Shown: piece by piece, positions 1-7,910 of the stretch
Layout: every line of letters starts with the position of its first letter
Position numbering within the stretch: the first letter of the stretch is position 1
NCBI GenBank assembly: GCA_001604585.1
Contig: LVBW01000055.1
Coordinates: 9,637 to 64,046, forward strand
Source of the DNA: Puniceicoccales bacterium Verruco_02
GTDB taxonomy: Bacteria > Verrucomicrobiota > Verrucomicrobiia > Opitutales > Oceanipulchritudinaceae
Reading direction: 5' to 3'
Length of the DNA stretch: 54,410 nucleotides
Program-made: the position numbers and the translations under genes
The notes under the pieces: model-generated
The model's database searches: none
What the model saw: only the letters and a program-made list of their open reading frames with translations
Told to the model about the DNA's origin: nothing

Positions 1-67
1 ATTCTAGACAGATTCGGCCCCGCTTCAAGCTGTTCCGCAACAGTGATGCCGCTTAGGCACGTACAAT

Positions 68-688
68 TCACCTTGCTGCCGAGGATTGTTCCATTCTCAA
101 CAGCTTCGCCTTGAGCGGCATTCCCCAGCGGAAGCCTCCGCCTTTTCCGCCAGCGGGCAGCACACGGTGACAGGGCAAGAGCAGCGCCACCCTATTGCGC
201 GAGAGGGCGCTCCCCACTGCGCGGGCATAGGAGGGCTTTTCGCCCGCCAGTGCGGCAAGTTCTCCGTATGATACTCTGCAACCCCGCGCTAGCCCGTCCA
301 GAGCCTTCCAGAGGCGTATTTCAAAGGCGCTTGCCACTAGGTGCAGGGCGCAGCTGCGCCTTCCCGCCGCAAAGTCCTCCAGGATGCAAGCAGCGAATAT
401 GTCGTCTCGCAGCACCGGCAGGCCGGGAAGCCAGTTCTGAGCGGCGTCATTTCCTGCATCGAAGGCCGAGTGAGTGTCTGCAAAGCCCGGCTCCAGCGCG
501 AATATGCCAAGTGCATCCTCTGCGGCATAGGCATGGCCATCCGCAAATGGCGCAACGCCAACGCGGACAAAGGCCGCCTTGGCGCAAACGGCGGGCAAGG
601 GCAGGGCTGGGCACTCTTTGCCGCCGCCTGCGGGCAAGAGCCAGTGCGAGCGCGCTTTTGCACGGCCAACTTTTTGCTCCCTTGGCAT
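68..688 (-). CDS. ogt: Methylated-DNA--protein-cysteine S-methyltransferase
   Basis: Suicide DNA-repair enzyme that moves the alkyl group of O6-methylguanine (or O4-methylthymine) onto its own cysteine. The C-terminal domain is typical: a YGELAALAG helix near residue 141, ARAVGSALSRN near 155, and the acceptor site LPCHRV with Cys173. The N-terminal half is poorly conserved, as is usual. The frame extends upstream to a TTG, but I chose the ATG at 688. It gives 206 residues, and the terminator of the upstream gene lies in the extension. Seen: the PCHRV motif and its order with the DNA-binding helix. Inferred: Ogt rather than Ada, because no Ada zinc or AraC domain is present. Confidence 0.9.
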   Translation of the reverse strand: MPREQKVGRAKARSHWLLPAGGGKECPALPLPAVCAKAAFVRVGVAPFADGHAYAAEDALGIFALEPGFADTHSAFDAGNDAAQNWLPGLPVLRDDIFAACILEDFAAGRRSCALHLVASAFEIRLWKALDGLARGCRVSYGELAALAGEKPSYARAVGSALSRNRVALLLPCHRVLPAGGKGGGFRWGMPLKAKLLRMEQSSAAR

Positions 689-704
689 CGAAACTACCAA
701 GTAC

Positions 705-746
705 ACAAAAGCGCCCCCGCTGGCGAGCAAAGCCGCTTGCGGGGGC
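705..746 (-). terminator. Rho-independent terminator after the phosphofructokinase-like gene
   Basis: An eight-base stem (713-720 with 739-746, GCCCCCGC/GCGGGGGC) is followed on the minus strand by GCTTTTGTG. It lies 29 bases beyond the stop codon at 775 and separates that gene from ogt. This supports the downstream ATG as the ogt start. Confidence 0.75.
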
Positions 747-774
747 GTCTTGAAAGGACCTTTCCCGAGGCTTT

Positions 775-2025
775 CTAGCCCAGAATCTTTTGGACAGGGT
801 AGATGTCCAGCCTTGCGGCGAGAGGTACGCCGTTTTCGGTGGGCATCTCTGCCTCGCCCAATATCAGGGGTAGGGCGTACTTGTTGAACTGGAAGCTCAG
901 CGAGGTGCGGTCCTCATTTATCCATGCCACGGGCAGGGTCTTGGGACGGGCCACCGCTTCGGAGAGATCGCAGAGCGATGTCTCGCAGCTGTAAGAGTCG
1001 GTGTCGCCGCGCACGAGCATCAGCATCTTGCCGTTTGCACCGTTTTCGGCAATGGCCTCGACGGCGTCCTGACCGGCCCTGAAGGCTTCCTTTACGTCCG
1101 TTGCGCTTGCAAAGTGGCAGGCGCAGCGTTGGGCCATGTTCAGGCGGCAGGATGTGGCGCGCACTCCCTGAAGGTGCTGGCTGGCAAGATCGCGCAGATA
1201 GTCGGCCGAGCCGCCACGGGGCGAACCGTTGACAATCTCCGCCTCGCTGCCAAAGGAAATGTAGTTGCCGTTCTCGTCGAAGAGGCCTTGACTGACCACG
1301 ACCACGCAGTGATTGTGGTGCTTGAGAACGTTGCTCACATCGTCCAGATAGCTGTTTGGGTCGAAGGGGCACTCGGGCAGATACACTAGGTGGGGGGCGT
1401 CCTCGGGGTGATCCTTGCGCTTGGCAAGGGCAGAGCCTGCGGCAAGCCAGCCGCTCTGGCGGCCCATCACCTCGATGACGGTAACAAGGTCGTGGTTGCC
1501 TTCGCCAGCCGCGTCCAGAGCAATCTCGCGAACGGTGCTTGCGATGTACTTGACGGCGCTGCCGTAGCCGGGCGTGTGGTCTGTCATGCCGATGCTGTTG
1601 CCAGCACATACGGGCATACCGATGATGTTCATCTCCCAGCCTGCGCTCTTTGCAGCCTCTGTTATGGAGGCAGCCGTGGCCATTTCGTTAGCCCCGCCGA
1701 TTACCACTAGGAAGCGCACATCGTGCGCCTTGCATACGGAGATTACCCTCTCGTACTCGGGGCTGAGGTGCAGCTGGTACAGGGAGGTGCCCAAGGCCGC
1801 TCCGGGGGTGTGCCGCAGGGCGCGGATCGTCTGCTGGCTTTCTGCGGCAAGGTCTGTGAATTCCTCGCGCAGCAATCCATCGACGCCACCGAGGACACCG
1901 TAGATCTCCTCGATACATCCGTGGTTGAGGGCCTGTGTGATGACTCCGGCCAGAACGGCGTTGGACACCGCTGCCGCCGGACCTGATTGCACCACTAGAA
2001 AGTTTCCTTGAAGTTCTTCTGCCAT
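775..2025 (-). CDS. Phosphofructokinase-family protein lacking catalytic motifs (probable pseudoenzyme)
   Basis: Full-length (416 residues) homologue of the PPi/ATP phosphofructokinase group that carries TDHTPGYGSAxKYIA, here at residues 148-162. MGRQSGW (187-193) and the C-terminal half are recognisable. The catalytic positions are not. The phosphate/Mg loop, normally GGNDS or GGDGS, reads GGANE (110-114). The PKTIDND loop that carries the base and metal aspartates reads PVCAGNS (138-144), so both Asp are replaced, by Gly and Ser. The usual PGxxQR fructose-phosphate segment reads LNMAQR. The frame is intact and codon use is ordinary, so this is not a decaying pseudogene. A regulatory or sugar-phosphate-binding role is possible, but nothing here proves it. 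Start: ATG at 2025, preferred over an upstream TTG at 2058. A terminator follows the gene. Confidence 0.85.
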   Translation of the reverse strand: MAEELQGNFLVVQSGPAAAVSNAVLAGVITQALNHGCIEEIYGVLGGVDGLLREEFTDLAAESQQTIRALRHTPGAALGTSLYQLHLSPEYERVISVCKAHDVRFLVVIGGANEMATAASITEAAKSAGWEMNIIGMPVCAGNSIGMTDHTPGYGSAVKYIASTVREIALDAAGEGNHDLVTVIEVMGRQSGWLAAGSALAKRKDHPEDAPHLVYLPECPFDPNSYLDDVSNVLKHHNHCVVVVSQGLFDENGNYISFGSEAEIVNGSPRGGSADYLRDLASQHLQGVRATSCRLNMAQRCACHFASATDVKEAFRAGQDAVEAIAENGANGKMLMLVRGDTDSYSCETSLCDLSEAVARPKTLPVAWINEDRTSLSFQFNKYALPLILGEAEMPTENGVPLAARLDIYPVQKILG

Positions 2026-2183
2026 GACTGTCAAAGACGGGTTGTCAAACCTAGGCAATCTGCCTCATAGCGGCGCGGTGGCAATACCTTTTGCGCAGAG
2101 GCCCACATTCTTTGCCGCAAAGTGGGTGGTCGGGCCTAGTTTGGCGATGCATGTGCCCCTGTCCTTGAAGGGTCCCGCCCTTG

Positions 2184-2675
2184 TCACATCCCGCCTTCTT
2201 CCGCGCCTCCGGCATGGTGTTCGTTATGCAGGGCAATGCGTACTATCCATCCCTCCCTGCTCCTTGCCCAGCTTTGCAGGCCCTTGACCGGTTCGGCAAT
2301 AGGCCTTGTCTGCACAGTCCCGATGGCAGTTATGAGAAGGCCTAGGTCTTGCCTGCCGTCGTTGTCCAGATCCAGCAGCAGCTCGCCTTCCGGGGCCTTG
2401 GTGCCGATTATATCCACTTGCACAAAGCCCTCGTCGCGCTCGAAGAGCAAGCCGTCGAAGACGGGGCGGTGTATCCTCAAAAGCAGGCCGCCGGCCTCGT
2501 ATTCCCTTGTAACCTCTCCGCCAGAGTACAGCGGATGTATCTTCATGAAGGGAAGGCGCGCCGCGCTCCCGGAGAGTTGCCCAAGAAGGAAGAACAGGGC
2601 CGGGCAGGCCAGACAGGCGGCAAGCGCAAAGACATGGCCCGCGAGGGCGCCGCAGTGGGTGATTAGCTTTTTCAT
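2184..2675 (-). CDS. Hypothetical membrane-anchored protein of a redox cluster
   Basis: I do not recognise this 163-residue protein. It starts with MKKL and has one hydrophobic segment at about residues 9-33 that contains two cysteines (AACLAC). It is probably a signal anchor or an uncleaved signal, so most of the chain would lie outside the membrane. Residues 35-150 look beta-rich. They contain LDLDNDGRQD near residue 101, which resembles a calcium-binding Asp loop. The gene follows the NapH-like gene with a four-base gap, so it is probably the last gene of an operon SafE-like - NapH-like - this gene. It may be an extracytoplasmic partner of the iron-sulfur protein. Confidence 0.6.
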   Translation of the reverse strand: MKKLITHCGALAGHVFALAACLACPALFFLLGQLSGSAARLPFMKIHPLYSGGEVTREYEAGGLLLRIHRPVFDGLLFERDEGFVQVDIIGTKAPEGELLLDLDNDGRQDLGLLITAIGTVQTRPIAEPVKGLQSWARSREGWIVRIALHNEHHAGGAEEGGM

Positions 2676-2679
2676 AAAT

Positions 2680-3867
2680 TTAGAGGCTGATATGTGTCAG
2701 CGCGCCAAGAACCAGTAGTATGAACTGTTGCAGGGTGCCGCCGGAAAACACCGCCAGAAAGGTGAACCCGGCGTAAAGGAAGAGAATGCGCGACAGTCCG
2801 GGGCTTCGCCCGATGCCGCTCATGCGCACGTTGTATGAAATGCTCCCGCTCGGGCAGGCGTCCACACACTTGCCGCAGAGGCTGCACCCTATGCCTGTCC
2901 TGCCGCTTGTTAGCGAGTCTGCGTCCAGAGCGCCCATCGGGCAGGTGCGGGTGCATTTGCCGCATTTTAGGCAGGTTTCGGTGTCGATGCGTACTTGGTA
3001 CGGGCTTAGTACCTTGCCAGTGGCGCTGCACAGGGCGCCCATCGGGCAGAACCATGCGCATTGTGTGCGCTTCTTGCTAAGAAGCGGCAGCACGATGACA
3101 AGGGCTAGGAAAAGGCTGACAAATACCAGTGCCTTGAGTGCGGAGCGCGTGCTTTCCACCGCCTCGTATTCGGTGACGACCTTGAAGGGGCAGACCCAGT
3201 CGCAGTACGTTGGCAAGAGCAGGGCTGCCGAGCTTGTCGCCACAAGCAGGAGCACGGCAAAGCCTCCCCAGCGCAGGATTGGGGGTGGGTTTTTCCAGAA
3301 GGGGCGCTTGCGGATACGGGAAAAGGCATCGTCCCAGCCGCCGTAAAAGCAACCCCAGGAACAGAAGCCGCGGCCCAGTATGACAAGGGCTCCGGCAACG
3401 ATGACGAGCATGGATGAAATGTCCGCATAGCCGCCTTCTATCCTGCCGGGGAAAATGATGGATTCTGTCAGTATGGCCGGAATGATGATCATCGTCGTGA
3501 CTATGTGGCAGAACGGCACTTCGCATTGCAGAATGTCTGCGTTGTCGAACGCCATGCTGCCCCTGACCTCGATCATGCGCGTAATGAAGCTGACCGACAG
3601 GGCCACGGCGAAGGCTATGAAGAGAACGGCGCGGTAGCGGTCCGTCTTGCCGCTGCGCATCATTTTGAAGAACAGGACAATATCCAGTAGCCATACGCAG
3701 AGAAAGGCGAAGCGCCTGTCCGGCTGGACAAACGCCGCCGGGCCGCCGGATAACAGCAGTGCCAGAATCAGCGCCATTGGCAAAGTCAGCGCGAGAGATG
3801 CCAGCCAGCTCTTGGGCTGGAGTTTGTGACGGGTGGGTTTGCAGGGCATGTTCATAGTGCTTTCCAT
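2680..3867 (-). CDS. NapH/MauN-type membrane ferredoxin, 4Fe-4S
   Basis: Polytopic membrane iron-sulfur protein of 395 residues. Several membrane segments come first (residues about 21-40, 48-62, 72-92, 112-135, 150-168). Next come the cysteine motifs GFCSWGCFYGG, YCDWVCPFK and CAWFCPMGAL, which are typical of the NapH/CcoG/RdxA membrane family. Two classical 4Fe-4S ferredoxin clusters follow: CLKCGKCTRTCP and CSLCGKCVDACP. A final hydrophobic helix lies near the C-terminus. Such proteins pass electrons across or into the membrane, for example from quinol to periplasmic partners. No nitrate reductase or methylamine dehydrogenase genes are nearby, so the partner is unknown. The start (ATG 3867) overlaps the end of the SafE-like gene by 16 bases, which suggests translational coupling. 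Confidence 0.82.
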   Translation of the reverse strand: MESTMNMPCKPTRHKLQPKSWLASLALTLPMALILALLLSGGPAAFVQPDRRFAFLCVWLLDIVLFFKMMRSGKTDRYRAVLFIAFAVALSVSFITRMIEVRGSMAFDNADILQCEVPFCHIVTTMIIIPAILTESIIFPGRIEGGYADISSMLVIVAGALVILGRGFCSWGCFYGGWDDAFSRIRKRPFWKNPPPILRWGGFAVLLLVATSSAALLLPTYCDWVCPFKVVTEYEAVESTRSALKALVFVSLFLALVIVLPLLSKKRTQCAWFCPMGALCSATGKVLSPYQVRIDTETCLKCGKCTRTCPMGALDADSLTSGRTGIGCSLCGKCVDACPSGSISYNVRMSGIGRSPGLSRILFLYAGFTFLAVFSGGTLQQFILLVLGALTHISL

Positions 3868-4493
3868 ACAAGGTTCGCCCCCTGGGCCAGGTACACGAGT
3901 GCCGCTAGGGCGCAGAAAAGTTTGCCAACATCACGCGCAGCCTCGGAGCGGGCCGCCACGCCGAGCGCGAAAAGGGGCAGCAGCGCCACGTTTGTGCCAA
4001 GGAAAAAGCCCGTGACTGCAAGTGCTGCACCGGTGGGACTGTCTCCGCGCATGGATTCTACGGCGAAGGCGAACATGGGGGCGCAAAGCCCGCTCGCGCT
4101 CATCATCCCGGCGCGCAGGGCATAGCTGCGCGCTCCAAGGCGGAAGCGGCCAAAGGTCTTGCCTCCCTGCCCCTGCATGGAGCAGCCCTCATTGCACCCA
4201 TCTCTGCCAAGGCCCGCGCAGTAGCTGACAAGCATCAGGCCGAGAAGCAGATATACAAAGCCCCCAAAGAGCGGCGATTCCAGCATCCGCCCAAGTCCAC
4301 AGGCCCGGCCCACTGTGTGCAGCGTCAGCGCGATGAGTAGATATGTGCAAAGGCGCGCGCCCATGAATAGCAGGGCCAGCCGCCAGCGCCTTCTTTGTGC
4401 GCACAGCAATATGGGCAGCAGCGCCGGGCCGCAGTGCGCAAGGCAGCCTCCGCCAGCTCCGAGTCCTGCAAGGAATGTGTCTGCGAGAATCAC
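3852..4493 (-). CDS. SafE/UreH-like (DsbD-type) multi-pass membrane protein
   Basis: Six-helix membrane protein of 213 residues in the sulfite exporter TauE/SafE, UreH and DsbD transmembrane superfamily. The two repeated halves begin with AHCGPALLP (residues about 19-27) and SGLCAPMF (about 134-141), each with the Cys-Pro element typical of these families. A cysteine-rich cytoplasmic loop (about residues 98-105, DGCNEGCS) lies between the halves. Relatives export copper, nickel or sulfur compounds or carry thiol reducing power. Overlap with the NapH-like gene suggests redox coupling, but the substrate cannot be read from sequence. The start is GTG at 4493; the in-frame codon just upstream is a stop, so no longer product is possible. 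Confidence 0.72.
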   Translation of the reverse strand: MILADTFLAGLGAGGGCLAHCGPALLPILLCAQRRRWRLALLFMGARLCTYLLIALTLHTVGRACGLGRMLESPLFGGFVYLLLGLMLVSYCAGLGRDGCNEGCSMQGQGGKTFGRFRLGARSYALRAGMMSASGLCAPMFAFAVESMRGDSPTGAALAVTGFFLGTNVALLPLFALGVAARSEAARDVGKLFCALAALVYLAQGANLVWKAL

Positions 4494-4640
4494 AGATTAC
4501 ATTTTGCGCCCCCTTGCGCCGCATTCACAGCCTGCCGGTACAGGCCGCAAGGCAATGTTGCAGGATGCACGCCGGGGCTTCAGGCGGCGCCTGCCGAGGG
4601 ACAGATTGCAAGGCGTCCGGGACGGGCTGCAAAAGGGAGC

Positions 4641-5519
4641 CTACTTTCGGAACCCTGCCACGAAGGAGCGCGATACCGGCACAGTAAGGCAGGCCCGGTC
4701 CAGATGCAGGGTAAGCCCCTGCGCGTTGCCCTCGGCCCGCAGCACGCGGGCAGGGTTGACAAGGTATGAGCGGTGGCAGCGGGCCAGTTTCAGGCCCTGT
4801 GCTGCTAGGCTGCTTTCGACCTCCTTCAGGGGCAGGCGCAAGAGGCTCGTCAGCGGCCTTCCTCCCTCGGCGCACTGGACAAGTTCCACATAGTTGCCCT
4901 CGGCCTTTACGTAACAGAGCCGCTCGGGGCTTACGCCTAGGCTTTCGCTTCCGCTTTCAAGGACAAGTTCCGCAGCGGCTGGGCAGGGGCATTTCAGAGG
5001 CTCTCTTTCGGCCTGTTTGTCCATGACCATGTTCAAGTCCTTGGCCATACTGCGGTTGGCCCTTCCCTCACGCAGCAGTTCGACGCCAAGCATCAGGGCG
5101 CAGGGGAACACGCCCACAAGGAGCGTGTACGCCTGCATTTGCAGGAAATCATCGAAGCTGAGGTGCCAGTGGTTGAGCAGTGCTGTGTAAAGGCTGTTCA
5201 ATAGGCCCACCAGCATGAGCATCGGCAGCATCAGCAGCAGCTCTTGCCAGAGTTTCCACTTTCCGGCCATGTGGCAGTGCCTTACCAGCCATGTCCTGAC
5301 AAGCCCCAGCAACAGGGCCGGCAACATGCAGGGCAGGCCGTAAGCGGCTATCTTGAGAAGGCGGAACGGGCCCGAGAGACTACCCACCCCGAAGGGTTGG
5401 TAGACCAGCATGAACATGGCGACAATCAGGCCCACCTTGGCCGCGCTGCGGATGCTGTTGGCCACGCCGCCCTCGTGCGGGAACTGCGTCCCAAGTATGC
5501 CGCCAAGTGACTTGTTCAT
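4641..5519 (-). CDS. Membrane-anchored LytTR transcriptional regulator
   Basis: 292 residues. The N-terminal half has four hydrophobic segments (about residues 27-45, 55-75, 92-112, 125-147). The C-terminal third is a LytTR DNA-binding domain, with LCYVKAEGNYVEL near 205, LPLKEVESSL, and the hallmark RCHRSYLVNPARV near 250. There is no receiver or histidine kinase domain and no kinase gene beside it. It therefore resembles one-component regulators that sense at the membrane and bind DNA directly, as in the LytTR systems whose membrane parts inhibit them. The redox cluster lies 147 bases downstream on the same strand, so co-regulation is possible but not shown. The target is unknown. Confidence 0.85.
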   Translation of the reverse strand: MNKSLGGILGTQFPHEGGVANSIRSAAKVGLIVAMFMLVYQPFGVGSLSGPFRLLKIAAYGLPCMLPALLLGLVRTWLVRHCHMAGKWKLWQELLLMLPMLMLVGLLNSLYTALLNHWHLSFDDFLQMQAYTLLVGVFPCALMLGVELLREGRANRSMAKDLNMVMDKQAEREPLKCPCPAAAELVLESGSESLGVSPERLCYVKAEGNYVELVQCAEGGRPLTSLLRLPLKEVESSLAAQGLKLARCHRSYLVNPARVLRAEGNAQGLTLHLDRACLTVPVSRSFVAGFRK

Positions 5520-5581
5520 GCCTTGTGCCTAGCTGCGGGTGGGGCTTGTCTTGCCGCTGGAATGCCCGGATGGGCAATCCC

Positions 5582-7006
5582 TTACAGTATGGCCTCGGGG
5601 CGGTAGTCGAGCGATTCGGGGTGACGCTCGCCTATTTTGCGCGCCTCGCTCACAAACTGGTCCACCTGTTCCGGGGCCATGCCCACGAGGCGGCGGTTGC
5701 GGAATATCAGCTCGTCGATCTTTTCGCGCGGCAGCTTCAGGCGGGGGTCTGCGGCAAGGCGGGCAGGCAGGTCGTTCTCCTTTATCGCGCCAGAGCGAAG
5801 GCCCTCGGCAGCGGCCACGGAGTGTTCCTTTATAGCCTCGTGCGCGTCCTCGCGCCCGGCTCCGGCCTTGGTTGCCTCCATAAGGATGGTGGTCGTGGCA
5901 ATGAAGGGCAGGTAGCGGCGCGTTTCCTGCTCGATCATTGGCAGGTAGAACTGCATCTGGTCGAGCACGGTGATGAAGGTGTCCAAGAGGCCATCTATGG
6001 CGAAGAAGGTGTCTGGCAGCATCACGCGGCGCACGACAGAGCAGGACACATCGCCCTCGTTCCACTGGGTGCCAGCGAGTCCTGCGGCCATGGCCAAGTA
6101 GCCGTTGAGTATGATGCGCAGGCCGCAGATGCGCTCGCAACTGCGGGCGTTCATCTTGTGAGGCATTGCGCTGCTGCCCACCTGTCCCTTGGCAAAGCCT
6201 TCGCTGGCCAGCTCCTGTCCGGCCATGAGGCGGAGCGTGGTGGCAAAGCTGGCCGGTGCGGAGGATAGCTGCACCATTGCCTCGACCACTTCCATATCCA
6301 GGCTGCGGGGGTAAACCTGCCCAGTTTCCTTGAAGCTGTTCCAGATGTTGAGGTAGCTCAGCACCTTGCGTTCGAGGGCAATCACCTTCTCCTCGTCTCC
6401 GTCAAAGAGAGTGTACTGGTCAACGCGGGTGCCCACGGGGCCTTTGAGGCCGCGGGCGGGGTACTTGGCCATTATGGCCTCCACCTTCTCCATGTTGAAG
6501 CAGAGTTCCTCGCCAAACATCGCAAGACGGCGGCCAAGGGTGGTCGGCTGTGCGGCGACGTTGTGCGTGCGGGCCACCAGGAGCACGTCGCGATACTTGC
6601 GCGCAAGACTAGCAAGGCGCAGGACTGCCGCCCCGGCCTTGCGCACGATAAGATCCATCGAGCGGTACACCTGAAGCTGCTCCACGTTCTCTGTGAGGTC
6701 GCGGCTTGTCATGCCTCGGTGTATCTGCTGCTCTCCGGCAAGGGCGCAGAACTCGTCAATGCGCGCCTTCACGTCGTGGTGGCTCTCTTCCTCGCGGCGG
6801 CGTATGGAGGCTAGGTCCACCTGCTCGCGCACGGCCTCGTAGGCGGCGATGACCTTGTCTGATATGCCAAGGCCAAGGTCGCGCTGTCCCTTCATCACGG
6901 CTATCCAGAGGTCTCTTTCGATTATGATGCGGCCCTTGGCGGACCATATGTTTCTCATCTGGGCCGAGGCGTAGCGACTGGCCAATACGTTGGCGATTTC
7001 TTCCAT
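5582..7006 (-). CDS. purB: Adenylosuccinate lyase
   Basis: Cleaves adenylosuccinate to AMP and SAICAR to AICAR, releasing fumarate, in purine synthesis. The protein is a 474-residue member of the fumarase/aspartase superfamily. The catalytic loop signature GSSAMPHKMN lies near residue 283. Other conserved stretches are HRGMTSRDLTEN (near 96) and RTHNVAAQPTTLGRR (near 146). The length fits the eukaryote-like PurB form (about 430-480) and includes the C-terminal ADSL_C region. The ATG at 7006 has no strong ribosome-binding site. The gene is preceded by a 350-base non-coding stretch and is probably transcribed alone; the LytTR gene starts 62 bases downstream. Confidence 0.95.
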   Translation of the reverse strand: MEEIANVLASRYASAQMRNIWSAKGRIIIERDLWIAVMKGQRDLGLGISDKVIAAYEAVREQVDLASIRRREEESHHDVKARIDEFCALAGEQQIHRGMTSRDLTENVEQLQVYRSMDLIVRKAGAAVLRLASLARKYRDVLLVARTHNVAAQPTTLGRRLAMFGEELCFNMEKVEAIMAKYPARGLKGPVGTRVDQYTLFDGDEEKVIALERKVLSYLNIWNSFKETGQVYPRSLDMEVVEAMVQLSSAPASFATTLRLMAGQELASEGFAKGQVGSSAMPHKMNARSCERICGLRIILNGYLAMAAGLAGTQWNEGDVSCSVVRRVMLPDTFFAIDGLLDTFITVLDQMQFYLPMIEQETRRYLPFIATTTILMEATKAGAGREDAHEAIKEHSVAAAEGLRSGAIKENDLPARLAADPRLKLPREKIDELIFRNRRLVGMAPEQVDQFVSEARKIGERHPESLDYRPEAIL

Positions 7007-7357
7007 GTCGTGTCTTTAGTCTGGATTGTGGCGGTTGATTGTGTAACCGGCAGGGTATCGGGACTGCCGGAGCCTAGCTGCCCCGCAAGGAGCTGAATGT
7101 TATGTTTCTGGCGCGCAGTTTTGCCAGCGAAAAGCCGTCACATTTCCCGATTTCCGCGCTATCGAGCAAGGGAAGGCTCTGTGGCGGCCAAAGAGCAGGC
7201 ATCGGGGCTGGCTCTGAGGGAATATGAACAAAATCGCTTTCGACGTTAAATTGGTATGCCCCATGCAATACAGGTGCTGTTTCCTGACTCAAACCCGCAA
7301 TACGAAATCACCAACCAAACAACATGTAGTAACGTAGAAAGAGAAAGAGACAAGGTC
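7007..7357. other. Intergenic region upstream of purB
   Basis: No convincing gene lies here; the one longer minus-strand frame starts at TTG and has no recognisable content. A perfect seven-base hairpin (CCGGCAG, 7050-7056, with CTGCCGG, 7067-7073) sits 44 bases upstream of the purB start. The segment should hold divergent promoters for purB and for the small gene at 7358. I found no box good enough to call, and I see no purine riboswitch core. Confidence 0.5.
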
Positions 7358-7537
7358 ATGAAAAACCGTGTAGAAGAATACAACAGGTCAAGTTCCGTTC
7401 CACCAGCGCACCTGTTCAATTTTCTTCGGGCTGCCTACGGCTCGCGTAACGCCGAGAGCATTTTCCGCTCCTACGGCCTGAACCGCCCGGCAACTGTGGC
7501 GCACGGAGTCCAAAAATCGCGAATGGCGTGTTGCTAG
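7358..7537 (+). CDS. Hypothetical small protein, 59 residues
   Basis: An unrecognised short frame starting at ATG 7358 behind GAAAGAGACAAGGTC, which holds an AAGG at ribosome-binding distance. The product is basic. Its central stretch, AHLFNFLRAAYGSRNAESIF, could form an amphipathic helix, and it ends in two cysteines. It lies in the gap between two minus-strand genes and is followed by a hairpin-rich region and a strong terminator on the same strand. This supports a plus-strand transcript here. Whether the frame is translated or is merely part of an RNA gene cannot be decided from sequence alone. Confidence 0.4.
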   Translation: MKNRVEEYNRSSSVPPAHLFNFLRAAYGSRNAESIFRSYGLNRPATVAHGVQKSRMACC

Positions 7538-7798
7538 AGTGCTTTCCACATGGTTGGAACCTTCTCTAGCCTGGCCTAGGCCGGATGCTTGCGAATCTGC
7601 AAGCTGCCACGCGCTATTCAGCGCAAGGGCCTTTTCTCCTTGGGGTTGATGTAGTCAGATTACAGACGCATTTTCTTCACGGTTCGCATAGTTCGAGGTC
7701 TTTTTACACCGGGCGCCTGTCTCAGAGCAGCCCGGATGGACAAGGGGCACTCTCCATAGCACAAGGCGGCGGTTCCATTTGGGGGGAACCGCCGCCTT
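7532..7798 (+). ncRNA. Candidate structured RNA or structured 3' UTR
   Basis: This 267-base stretch has no plausible coding frame but dense complementarity. TGCTA...GAGTGC at 7532-7542 pairs with GCACTC...TAGCA at 7747-7761, closing about 200 bases. Inside are the perfect hairpins GCTTGC/GCAAGC (near 7587-7605), GCGCT/AGCGC (near 7610-7625) and CCGGGC/GCCCGG (near 7708-7735). The segment ends in the strong terminator at 7763-7798. The outline (closing stem, internal arms, terminator) recalls 6S-like RNAs, but I cannot match the conserved 6S, tmRNA, SRP or RNase P sequences. It may instead be the structured tail of the small mRNA. Confidence 0.4.
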
Positions 7799-7806
7799 CG
7801 TTGTTT
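7763..7806 (+). terminator. Strong Rho-independent terminator
   Basis: A 14-base perfect stem (7763-7776 with 7785-7798, AAGGCGGCGGTTCC) with an eight-base loop is followed by CGTTGTTT. The run of T lies on the plus side only, so it ends a plus-strand transcript coming from the 7358-7760 region. Confidence 0.85.
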
Positions 7807-7910
7807 CGGCTATAGAGTTTGGGCGTGCGATGATTCTGCCTTGTGTGTGGGGTTGCCCATCCTGTATCCATATGTTGAATGGGCCATAGGGGGGGGCAAT
7901 TTGCCCATTC

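Noticed and set aside
7074-7292. 72-codon minus-strand frame upstream of purB
   Set aside because: TTG start, no ribosome-binding site, no recognisable composition or motif.
7585-7815. 76-codon plus-strand frame across the structured RNA region
   Set aside because: It runs through the terminator stem and has the look of non-coding sequence.
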